Assembly (NCBI GenBank): GCA_037447655.1 | Contig: JBBHKE010000485.1 | Location: 216,640-240,330 of the forward strand | Direction: 5' to 3' | Origin: Zygnema cylindricum | Taxonomy: Eukaryota > Streptophyta > Zygnematophyceae > Zygnematales > Zygnemataceae | DNA length: 23,691 nt | In this document: piece by piece, positions 11,179 to 20,401 of the stretch | Layout of the letters: every line of letters starts with the position of its first letter | Position numbering within the stretch: position 1 is the stretch's first letter | Program-made: the position numbers and the translations under genes | Notes under the pieces: generated by a model | Told to the model about the DNA's origin: nothing | Databases searched by the model: none | What the model saw: only the letters and a program-made list of their open reading frames with translations

Positions 11179-12571
11179 ACCATGATCTTGGCCTTCGCAG
11201 GGGAGCCTATGGCGGCATTTGCTTTATCTACATGGGCGGGAAAGGTCCCGAATGTTCGAATGACGTCGTCGTTTTAACAAAAGTCGGCGCAAAATGCAAA
11301 ACCCAAATTACGAATGATCCGCATTTGGTCGGTGCGCACGGTACTCATTTCGATTTTAGTGGAGAGCCAGACAAAACCTTTTGTCTTATCTCCGACAGTA
11401 ACATCCACATCAATATGAAACTGACCGGGTACTTGGACGACCGCACCGAGAGCGCCACCGTCATAAAGAACGGAAAAGCTGTACGGACATGGATCAAGGA
11501 GGCCGCAGTCATGTGGCTTGTGGACGGTACGGAACATAGTCTGTGGATGAGGGCACGTGGCGGAAGTAATGCCACACGTGGCAACGGATTTTTAGCACAC
11601 GCGGTTCCATATCCAAAGGTAGTCATCATTCAAAATTTAATAGTAGAATTTTGTCGTTTGTCACTGGTTTGCTGATCACGACACGTGTCATATGCAAAGT
11701 TATTATTCCTCTTTTAATCATTTTTTTACGCAGCTCCATGTCGTGATGTCCTTCGTTGTTTATGGCGGGTGTGCACAGGTTGGAGATGAGTTTAAGATGG
11801 AGGGCGGTCTGACAATCAAATTAGAGGCTGTGGAGAAGTTTGGCGCCTTAGATGTGGATTACTACACAGTGAATGTTGCCGATTTGATCGATATGGACGT
11901 CAGAATCAGGGCAGCCAATCCGTTACTGCAGAGGCCGGATGACGCCGAATATCATTTGAGTTTGGGTATTAACTGGGTGAAGGTGAGTCCAGTTTGACTC
12001 AAACCTCCAGGATATGATGTGACGTTACGCAATGTGACGTCATAATGCAGACAGGACCGGTGTGATTCAACCATCTTCTGTTTCCAGTTTTTGAAGTAGT
12101 GGTATTAAATTGTCTTTGGGCCGGTTTTGAGTCTTGACTAATCTTTACCCTTGGTGTATGGGTAAAAAAAAATTCAATGATTTCTGGGTTGCTCTTCGGA
12201 GACGTTCGAAGCATGTCAAAAAAAATTGTAAATCAGCATTCGTCATTCCCTTAACAATAATTCTTTTCCATGCTGTTGTCTTGCGGTGTTTAAAGCCATT
12301 TTCCGTTATTTAATTTGTTTTTATTTTCCAGACGACTCCTCTTATTCATGGAGTTCTTGGACAAACCTACCGTGAAGGACGAGAAGATCGAGCCATTCAA
12401 TTTTCCCAAGTGGCTGCTCTTCTCCACCACTCGATTGTCGCAGATGGAGAAAGTGGAAAAGGCTTTTTAGATGGGGCTCTCAAAGACTATGAGTCATCTG
12501 GTATTATGGAGGCCGATTGTCGTTTCTCTGCGTTCCAGGAAACCGATTCCTTTGCGGTGACATCAGCATGA
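9830..12571 (+). CDS. Secreted PAN-like plus root-cap-domain protein
   Basis: Five exons splice in frame: 9830-10000, 10582-10772, 11201-11618, 11734-11982 and 12332-12571 (TGA at 12569), giving about 422 residues. Exon 1 supplies a signal peptide (MAASLFFSILLVTLILVSVG) and a short Cys-rich segment (RPCPNYRENQGCNTGPC). Exon 2 and the start of exon 3 (residues ~58-140) have the PAN/apple pattern: a CCIKCKQARNCTVYQW core, then GGICFIY. From about residue 160 comes DPHLVGAHGTHFDFSGEPDK, with FCLISDSNIHIN after it, and GVLGQTYR at about 350-357. These are hallmarks of the plant root-cap (PF06830, VWD-like) family. Expected location is the extracellular matrix; biochemical role unknown. The start codon is the first after the TATA box and CT-rich leader. 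Exon 4 has two possible acceptors (11734 or 11779), 45 bp apart and both in frame. No break was seen. Confidence 0.85.
10895..10940 (+). repeat. Telomere-like GTTAGG run in intron 2
   Basis: Variants of GGTTAG and GGATTAG occur here, including GGTTAGGGTTAGG. The perfect part is short and does not match the canonical plant heptamer TTTAGGG in tandem, so it is at most a weak interstitial telomere-like tract. Confidence 0.4.
11099..11175. repeat. (TA)n microsatellite next to the exon 3 acceptor
   Basis: About 38 TA units end 25 bp before the acceptor CTTCGCAG at 11200. The tract lies where the branch point and pyrimidine tract of intron 2 would be expected. The open frames through it (YIYIYI repeats) are artefacts. 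Confidence 0.95.
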
Positions 12572-12795
12572 ACTCATCATTGAATGATTCAATTCTTTCT
12601 TGTTTTCCTTTTTAGGAAAGCATGGATTTGGTCGAGCAATATCGACATATCCAGCATTAGTCAATGATGTAGTACCGCGTTGTTTAATGATTGGTTAGCG
12701 ATTTAAGATTATGATTATTTTTTTTATTGATTTGATTCGGTCCAGGAATGGATTTTGGGTAATGAGAGTCTTATGTTGTGCCAAAGTTGTATACA

Positions 12796-12848
12796 ATTTA
12801 GAATCATAATGTATTTTGGAATCATGAGGTATTTTAGAATCATAAGAT
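12796..12848. repeat. 18-bp tandem repeat, three copies, downstream of the root-cap-like gene
   Basis: Three successive variants of ATTTTAGAATCATAAGAT (17, 18 and 18 bp). They lie about 225-280 bp after the stop codon, so they may fall in the 3' UTR or just beyond it. Confidence 0.6.
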
Positions 12849-13842
12849 ATTAGAATTGATATAATGTTTCCTTTTATCACACTTTTGTGTGGATATTGTG
12901 CGGTGTTAAGTGTGCAAGTCAAATTGCACAAAAAAGGGAGTTTAGGAGGGTATATTGCTCCGATTTTTAGCAGTTGTTGTAAAAAAATTATGTTTGTAGC
13001 GTGATTGATCCCTTTTATCTATAAAATTTTTGTTCTGCTTAACATTTTGAAAACAATAAATTATGTTTTTGGGTTTCCTATCGCCTCGATAGGTCCGATG
13101 TATTGTTAGAGGGGCACTTACCATTCATGATTAATATGCACTATGACTCTCCCTCTCCGTCTCCCTCTCCCTCTCACTTTCCCTCTGGCATAAGCCATAG
13201 GGACTATGGCCCTTCAAACATGTGAACATCAAGATTTTTACGAAGAGGAGGAAATCGCCCATTTCTAGAACATTGGTGAATTGGATTTCGACATTGTTCC
13301 GGATTCGACGGTCAAATTTTAGAGGGGAAAGGGAATTTCCGACAGAACATCGTATTTTTAAAATTGACGATGATGCCTGGAGTGAGCCTTCTCAAATGTC
13401 TTCGGACACCCGAAAATCGGCAAGAAACCATTCACATGGGCTTCTTGAGCACAAATTTAATTTTCAGTGGATTAAGATTCATAGGTGAAAGATATGTTTG
13501 GCAAAGGGTCAAAACACTCCAAACTTAGTCCAACAACAGAGCTATCTACTACTAATGAGTTCAAACTCATAAGAGTATCCCTATCCATGAATGAGAAAAC
13601 GGCAGATGCAGAATGAATAAAAGTAAACGGACCAGAAACATTAAAAACATCAAGCAAAGAAAATTAACAACTCAAATAACCTTTAATTATTGCAATATTA
13701 AGTAGAGATTAATCGTTTTTATCCGTGAAATACCCAAAAATGTCATCTCGTCGCATCTTCTCATGATGGTCCCGGTTTGCATCGACTAAGTGCGCCAATC
13801 ACCGATATATCGGCATGCGATGTGCCACCGTACGAAGCAGTA
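12849..13842. other. Intergenic DNA, no gene seen
   Basis: No frame with recognisable domains. It contains a CTCCCT-rich pyrimidine block at about 13145-13186 and otherwise unremarkable sequence. Confidence 0.5.
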
Positions 13843-14058
13843 CACCGTGCATCGCTATTAGCGTTAATGATATCTTCGCGACTGAAAACGTATTTTTTCC
13901 GTACATATTTGTCCAATTTTCAATTTAAGACCGCCAACCGGAAGCTGAGAATGATACCTTTTAATCGCAACCGTCAGATCCACAATCCGACATGTGTGTA
14001 CGGAGAAAAGATGTTTGAAGAGACGAAAAAACATTAACACTATTAGCGATTCACAGTG
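13843..14058 (+). mobile_element. MITE copy 3 (forward member of an inverted pair)
   Basis: A 216-bp element flanked by TA (13841-13842 and 14059-14060). Left end CACCGTGCATCGCTATTAGC; right end read inward CACTGTGAATCGCTAATAGT. Its interior, including the GTGTACGGAGAAAAGATGTT block and the GGAAGCTGAGAAT block, is shared with the next element in reverse orientation. No coding capacity. Confidence 0.8.
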
Positions 14059-14159
14059 TACACGCCAATCCCTGTCAGAGGCAGTAACTTTTTTGCGCTC
14101 ATACTTTATTAGAAATACCTATGCCACGTCGGTTATACAGCGTGGCTTATTGTGAGCTA

Positions 14160-14382
14160 CACCGTGAATCGCTGTTGGTGCTAAAGTTTTTTTCGTCTCT
14201 TTAAACATCTTTTCTCCGTACACGCATGTCGATTTTTATATCTGACGGTTGCGATTGAAAGGTAAGATTCTCAGCTTCCAATTGGCTTAAATTGAAATTT
14301 GGACTAAGTGTGTACGGATAAAAAACGCTTTAAGTGGCGAAAAAATATTAACTGCAAAAGTTTCTAATAGCGATACACGGTG
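14160..14382 (-). mobile_element. MITE copy 4 (reverse member of an inverted pair)
   Basis: A 223-bp element. Left end CACCGTGAATCGCTGTTGG after TA at 14158-14159; right end read inward CACCGTGTATCGCTATTAG followed by AA rather than TA, probably a mutated target site. The reverse complement aligns along its length with the element at 13843-14058, so the two are same-family insertions in opposite orientation with a 101-bp spacer. Confidence 0.8.
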
Positions 14383-15250
14383 AACTTACTACAATAGCGT
14401 CACTAAATCTAGTTTACCTTCCCACTACCCTAAACAGGAAACAGGGTGATCAGCTCTATTAGCAGGGGGCGGTGTAGTCAACACTAAACAGCCTTGATTT
14501 AGCCCATTATTCGTCTTCCCGCATCAGCCTCACCGCCTTTCAAGTTTCAGCTGAGATAGGACAAAAAGTGTCGGTACTGTTGTCTGTTTCCCTTCTTGTT
14601 TCCGAAATACGAGCGATTGTTGACTTGCCGTACACTGTACTCAAAAACAAATTCCTACGTGACGTGGCAGCTCAGGAATGGAGCACATTTCTATGTCGAT
14701 GGTAAGATATGATGTCCTTTCTCCAGGTGGACCGCATTTAATGTTGAGCAGCAAACTTGCTAAAAAGTACGCGTCCGACCGAAGTACGGAACACGCAGAA
14801 AATGTCGCATCGATATGGACAAGACAACAGGTCAACGGCCCATGCGAAAGTCCAACGATCGGGGGATCCTTGTCGGGAAGATTGCACGTGTGTCGTCACG
14901 TGGAAGCTGAAACTTGTATGACCAAGTCTGCTGAGCTGTCTGGCTACTGAAATGACTCCACGTGGCACTCAGGGATATTAGTGACCTGCCTGCATGCTGG
15001 CAGATATTCTCGACTGTCGGTTTGTACCCCCGGCGAGTCCATAATTCGAACGTCCGTCATCTTGTCAGAAAGTGGGATACGGTACAGAAGTCGATAAATA
15101 GTCGGTCCATTATTTTTGTCGTAATATGTAAGTATTTCCAATGTGTTGTTTTGTCCGTATTGGAGCTCGCACTTTTGAAGCTAAATCTGACCGTTGAAAC
15201 TGTCTCTAGGCAATCGTCAGATAAGGCTACAAAAATCGTACGAATAGCTG
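14383..15250. other. Intergenic DNA, no gene seen
   Basis: Overlapping short frames on both strands (around 14640-15270) show no recognisable motifs. Several CACGTG/ACGTGG words occur at about 14885-14960 but no gene start lies nearby. Confidence 0.45.
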
Positions 15251-15256
15251 TATTAT

Positions 15257-15622
15257 CCATAGTTCAAAAGTAGGTGAAAGTACACCCATACAATATGCCT
15301 ATTGTACACAAAAAATACAATATACCCTTAAGACCCATATTGTATTGGCCGCAAAATGAAATAAAATAGTAACAGGGTTGAGTTGCACATGGATCGATAG
15401 AGAATTAAACGTCATGTCTAAATTTGAAAAAAAAACGGACAAAAAAAATCTTTTTCTGTGAGTTTTGAGCGACTTTTTATTTAAACCGTCAACTTCAGAC
15501 GATCGGACGGTCGCTGATCAAAGTAGCGATCTAAGGTGATCACATGAAAAGCCTATAACACAACTTACGATGTAGGCGCCGACAAAAGACCTACAATAAA
15601 AACGCCTACTTCTGAACTATGG
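15257..15622 (+). mobile_element. Non-autonomous element A, TIR CCATAGTTCAAAAGTAGG
   Basis: A 366-bp element with terminal inverted repeats CCATAGTTCAAAAGTAGG (left) and the same with one mismatch (right, inward CCATAGTTCAGAAGTAGG). It is flanked by direct TATTAT at 15251-15256 and 15623-15628. The body contains ACAATATGCCTATTGTAC and a long segment that recurs inverted in element B. No open frame of note. The transposase class is unclear: TATTAT could be a 6-bp duplication or contain a shorter one. Confidence 0.75.
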
Positions 15623-15628
15623 TATTAT

Positions 15629-16177
15629 CCATAGTTCAAAAGTAGGCGTTTTTATGGTAGGCCTTTGGTAGGCGCACAAAACTTGGCACTAAACTCGCGT
15701 AGAGTAGGCATACTGTATGGGTGTTCGTTGTGGACACTCTTGTACGAACGAACGAATCTGACGTATGATCATAGTTCAGCGCACGTCGACGGACGAAAAT
15801 TTTGAGCGAACTAAAACACGCGGACGTTCAAAATTGAAAACGCTAATATGACAGATAGTCCTATCGTAAGTTGTATTATGGGCTTTTCATGTGATCTTCT
15901 TAGATCACTACTTTGATCAGAGACCGTCCGATCGTCTGAATCTAACGGTTTAAATAAGTTTTACCACAAAACTCACATAAATTGTTTTTTTTGTCCATTT
16001 TTTTTTCAAAATTTAGACATGACGTTTAATTCTCTATCGATCGATGTGCAACTCAACCCTGTAACTATTTTTTTTCATTTTTCGACCAATACAATATGGG
16101 TCTTAAGGGCATATTGTATGTTTTGCATACATTAGGCATATTGTATGGGCCTACTTTCACCTACTTTTGAACTATGG
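15629..16177 (-). mobile_element. Non-autonomous element B, inverted relative to A
   Basis: A 549-bp element sharing the TIR CCATAGTTCAAAAGTAGG and flanked by TATTAT at 15623-15628 and 16178-16183. Its reverse complement matches element A closely at both ends. It carries an extra block of about 185 bp (roughly 15677-15862) that A lacks. That block includes TAGGCATACTGTATGGGTGT, similar to the family's own subterminal sequence, so it may be a nested end fragment. Confidence 0.75.
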
Positions 16178-16421
16178 TATTATCTACGTTTCTGGTCGTT
16201 GCAAAAAAGAAAGTAAAATTCAGAAAGTACGGTACTGGAAATGTCGGGAAATCTGCAGTTGTGTACTTCAATAGACTTTTTTTCTTTTGGGAATCAACGC
16301 TCACTTTTCGACCAATCAGCCAATTTCATGTTGGTGACGACGAAATGGCTTCTCGATTCTCAGATTTTAATCAAGACAATTTTCGTTTTTTTTTCTACCT
16401 TTTTCTTTTTAATAAAGTAAC

Positions 16422-16447
16422 TACACCGTGAATCGCTATTAGCGTAA
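16422..16447 (+). mobile_element. Orphan left end of the CACCGTGAATCGC MITE family
   Basis: TA followed by CACCGTGAATCGCTATTAGC, as in the other copies. No matching right end was found downstream before or after the N gap, so the element is truncated, diverged, or its end is missing at the gap. Confidence 0.5.
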
Positions 16448-16712
16448 TAAAAAATATAGCGTATTGAATGAATTAGCGTACTTTACGGTAAATTGTGTTT
16501 TTTCGGGTACACCATGATACTAATTTATCATGTACTCTAATTTGTAAACTGCTTTGTAAAAAAATTTGGCACATAATATGTCCACACTAAAATATGTATA
16601 AGTACGAAATTATTCAAATCGTATGCCGTCGCGTTTTTTTTACATCTGAGTATGCCGGAAAATATTTACGCAATTATATATTATTATATTTATGTACTTT
16701 TAAATTTTAAAA

Positions 16713-16722
16713 NNNNNNNNNN
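16713..16722. other. Assembly gap (10 N)
   Basis: Ten N characters; the true gap length is unknown. It interrupts AT-rich repetitive DNA without a visible gene. Confidence 1.
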
Positions 16723-17282
16723 TATGATGGTATTAACAAGTTTAGCTCGCTAAAAAAGGAAAAAAGGCTAATTTTGCAAATTAAACACTGAAAACTTTTT
16801 TTACATTTTTTTGCACATGACATTTGACTTTGACCTTTAAATGCCTTTGGACATTTGTTTAATGATATTCACGTGTAAAAAAATGCAACGTTCTATGGCG
16901 TCTTCTTTCAAAAAAAATTGAAATAGACGCCCGTACAAATTTCAAACTGAACGCGCAAAATTATTGTGACGTTCGTCTCTTTTCGAAAATGTCCGTACAT
17001 TTTCGTTTATATAATGCACAGCTTCCGTAGTATTCCTGTTCAGTTCATTTAACATAAAGTACCAATAAGTACGACGCACATTTCCCGTTTTATTTCGTAC
17101 ATATCCGTAAAAAAATGTGCACTTATAGTAATTTGTTTACAGGTTTCCGTAAATTTCCAGTTTCAGTTTACAGTACACGTTTTTTTACATTTTTTTCAAA
17201 AGTCACAAATTAAACGTTTTAATCGGAAAAAAGGAAAAAATCGCTCGATTTGAACAATTATGGTAGTATAGTAAAATTTACG

Positions 17283-17332
17283 TACAATAGGCATATTGTA
17301 TGGGTGTACTGTCACCTAATTTTGAACTATGG
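17283..17332 (-). mobile_element. Orphan end of the CCATAGTTCAAAAGTAGG element family
   Basis: Read on the minus strand this begins CCATAGTTCAAAATTAGG and continues into ACACCCATACAATATGCC, matching the outer ends of elements A and B. No partner end was found to the left as far as element B. It is a truncated copy or one interrupted by the assembly gap. Confidence 0.6.
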
Positions 17333-17553
17333 TTCCAGCAAATGTTCACACTTGTCAAAGATGTCGACGTTATTGTGCGCTTTTTATTGCAAAAATTGAG
17401 CTGTTAATCTGTTATCGAAAACAAACAAAAATTGGCCTAATAACGGCCTATAAAAGTATCGATCATCGACTATTATATGAATATCGAGTCGTGTAGAATA
17501 AGTACAATAACATCAGTTCGATACGCATCGCTCGGCATAAATCCCCCAATCGT

Positions 17554-17835
17554 ATGCATTCTAAGGCCTGTTCTCCATTAGGCGGTCCCAATAAACATGC
17601 GGATAGGTCTATTTTTATTGTTTACTGGCAAGACCTTCCATTATGTCGTGCTTGTAAACATCGATTCTCAATTACTTTAACCGAAAGTCAGAACGAAACA
17701 TGTGTACCAACGTGTAACAGTAATAGCAGATCGAACTTGTTTGTAAAGGGGTATCTAGGTGTTATGAATATAGAGTACTATATTTGGTGGATGTCCGCGA
17801 AAGAATCGCGTGATTTAGGGTACGTCCCTTTGTAA
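17554..17835 (+). CDS. Hypothetical 93-residue frame, doubtful
   Basis: An open frame of 93 codons with five Cys (CSPLG, LCRACKH, CVPTC) and no recognisable family. A TATAAAAG word lies about 100 bp upstream (near 17450), which is why it is listed at all. No splice signals, no signal peptide, and neighbouring DNA is repeat-derived. It may be chance. Confidence 0.12.
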   Translation: MHSKACSPLGGPNKHADRSIFIVYWQDLPLCRACKHRFSITLTESQNETCVPTCNSNSRSNLFVKGYLGVMNIEYYIWWMSAKESRDLGYVPL

Positions 17836-19131
17836 TCGGTACTTTGATAATGTATTTTGGAGTGTGGTAAAGATTCTCGGTACTACTTTGTATAGCGTCC
17901 CTATGTGCGAAAATGAAATCGGAACTTTGAAATGTGACAATTGTAGACGTAGGTACAACTTGTGACGATTGAAGCCGATTACGAAACTTCCGACGATTGG
18001 TGACGCCAACAAAAAAAGCGACAGTTGTAGACGTCTAGATTTTTGTGGAATTGTAGATGTTTAGGGTTTGGTGACATTGTGACGTCATGCTCACTTGTGA
18101 CAACGTCGAGTCACTGGTTCAATAACTTTCCGCCATGATTTTCCGATTTCGTTATTTCTACTTTTCTCACTATACATGTCATTAAAAAAAACCTAAAAAT
18201 TGTCAAAAATAATATTTTTAAAAAATCTTTCATTTTATACCAATATTGTTGTGTCTCATTCTATAAAGTGTGAGATAAAAACGATAGTGTGAAAGGGAGA
18301 GGGGAGAGGCGACAACGGCGCAAAATTTGCAAAAGACCCCATGAATGAAAGTGGAGGTCCGAGACTCGTGCAATTTTTTTTCCGTACATGCGCGTGACTG
18401 GCATGGAGAAAAATAGCGAGGACTCTCCCTCGTCTTAAAATATTCCCACGCTTGTGGCGCGTGCGTGGTTCGTTTTTCATTCGTAGTTTGGGCGGTACTT
18501 GAACTAAAATCACCCCCTCGAGGTGATTTTGGATGAAGTTTTTTTTGGAATGGATTCTCTTATCCGGGGGTCGAAAAAGGGAAAACGCTAAAATGCGCTC
18601 ACATGACGACAAACACGCCGTACATCAAAAGTACGAAATTGACGTTCACTCTATTTTGGTAAAAATGATTTTCTCGTACGGCTAAAGTTTTTGTCAAAGT
18701 TCCCTGAGTTTTAGGGCAAAAAGACAGAGAAAAGTAGATAAGTTAATACATGGGGACGTACCTTTAAAGTCCCATTTAAAAAGATATAGCGATGTGTATG
18801 TTTAGGTGACAGCTAGGGGTCAAAGTAATAGGTAGGTAGCATTGAAACGGGGTAAGGGTCAAAGTAGTCGCAAAATTTAAGGCGTACATCTATATAAAGT
18901 ACTAATAGTGGGTTGGTACCTATTATAGTTCGTTTTGTACGGTTTTTAGTACGAAACGTCATAATTCAAATTTGTAAGTTTCGTGGGTAGTTTCGCAAGT
19001 TAAATTCGCGACGCACGATCGTGCAAAGTCGCGTTTCGATTTGCGTGCACTTTTGCACGTAAATGCTACGTAGTAAAATGTAGTGTTGGATTGGTTAGTA
19101 AATGCTACGTAGTTAGTGGGAGATTTCGCAC
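17836..19131. other. Intergenic DNA, no gene seen
   Basis: Only short frames without domains. It contains a perfect 9-bp stem with 7-base loop at 18506-18530 (AAAATCACC/GGTGATTTT) and two copies of AGTAAATGCTACGTAGT near 19060 and 19100. Confidence 0.4.
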
Positions 19132-19136
19132 GCTTT

Positions 19137-20383
19137 TGAAACTCTGAGACCTCCATTGGCCCTCAGAGTATGCAGATCCAAAAGAAGCTAATCTAGATAG
19201 TGCCGACTCCAAGTTAATATAAACCCAAGTGACTGACCCCTTGACAGTCAGAACCCCAATATTGATTCACCCCTGTGAAATAACACTTTCTGTGTGCTCA
19301 GTTCCACCACAGAATGCAAAGTTAGAATATGAGATTTGGACACATTCACCCACTTTGACTTTCCCTTAGAAATAGAGCCACCCTGGCAGACAAAAACTCT
19401 GACCGACTACACCCCTGTGTAGCCTGGACTCCCCTGAGTACGCAGCAAAAAGAATCACTGAAAATGGTCAAGTAAATTGATAGTTATGGCTGGCCAAAGT
19501 TTGCCATTTATACAAGGTGCTCTCTGGGAGAGGCAGCTGCCTACCCAAAATTTTCTAAGTCCTAAACTCTCTCTAAAACTCTATCTACTGAAGTACGGCA
19601 CCAATCAAATTACTGTGTCGTACAGAAACGTACAGGTGCCGGTGTACTTTCTGTACGGCCATTGTACGACATGGCCAAAATGTCGACACGTGTCAAATCA
19701 GGATTAGTTCCTGTAATCTCCGGAATTCCCGTAGTCCAATGTTATCACGCCACGTGTCACCTGACGTGACAAAGACCTTAAAACGCCAAAAAGTACCTTT
19801 TCCGTGATCGCGGCGCTTATCGTAGCCGTCCGATCAAAACCGGCTATAATCCTAGCCGCTGAAATTCGACGCGTGGTATTTGTTTCGCTATCGAAACAAA
19901 TGCGCGGTATTTGTTTCGCTGTCGAAACAAATGCGCGGTATTTGTTTCGCTATCGAAACAAATGCGCAGTATCCGTTCTGCCCCCCCCATTCCGTACTCC
20001 GTACTAAATTAAACTGTTTCTATGTACTAAGTATCTATTTAGCCGTTAAACGGATTAATCTACATTTAACAATTTATATATTTGTCAAACCCTATATGTC
20101 GTAATATCTGTTCTAGACATAACGGCTAGAGCTAACGGCTATTAGACGTTTGACGGACGGTAGGTACCAGGATCAATTCCTGGGTCCGTCAAATATATTT
20201 TTGGTAAACATACTTATTATCTATTCCTGTCTCTCTGGAAAGCTTAGGCAGCCATGGCTCTAGCTCCCTCTCCAGCCTTCAGTGACTACGACAAGTGTGG
20301 GGGCTTGGAGAAGGGAGTCAGAGGCAGACTGCCTCTACTCTTTTCTATCTAACAAAGACCTAGAAAATACCCAAATATCAACA
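19137..20383 (-). repeat. 3' LTR of the Gag-only retrotransposon
   Basis: 1247 bp, apparently identical to the LTR at 22254-23500 at a constant offset of 3117 bp. It directly follows the polypurine tract on the element strand. It includes the three 31-bp palindromic units at 19875-19967 and hairpins at 19619-19657 and 20149-20193. Confidence 0.93.
19875..19967. repeat. Three tandem 31-bp palindromic units in the 3' LTR
   Basis: Three head-to-tail units, each containing ATTTGTTTCGCTATCGAAAC plus AAAT (the middle one CTGT for CTAT). Each unit is a palindrome with stem TTTGTTTCG/CGAAACAAA. The same array is at 22992-23084 in the other LTR. Tandem palindromes in an LTR commonly act as protein-binding enhancer sites; this is inference. 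Confidence 0.85.
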
Positions 20384-20396
20384 CTCCCCTTATTTT
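20384..20396 (-). other. Polypurine tract
   Basis: AAAATAAGGGGAG on the element strand directly abuts the 3' LTR, as expected for the plus-strand primer. It confirms the minus-strand orientation. Confidence 0.8.
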
Positions 20397-20401
20397 CTAG
20401 T

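Noticed and set aside
11056-11277. Open frames starting upstream of or within the TA tract (YIYIYI peptides)
   Set aside because: They cross the microsatellite; the real coding part begins at the acceptor at 11201.
14880-14965. ABRE/G-box cluster (CACGTG words)
   Set aside because: No gene start lies nearby on either strand, so a regulatory role cannot be supported.
14640-15273. Several overlapping frames of 65-103 codons on both strands
   Set aside because: They overlap each other in multiple frames, have no motifs, and lie in repeat-rich DNA.
18256-18612. 118-codon minus-strand frame
   Set aside because: Long for this region, but no domain, signal peptide or splice context could be recognised; chance cannot be excluded.
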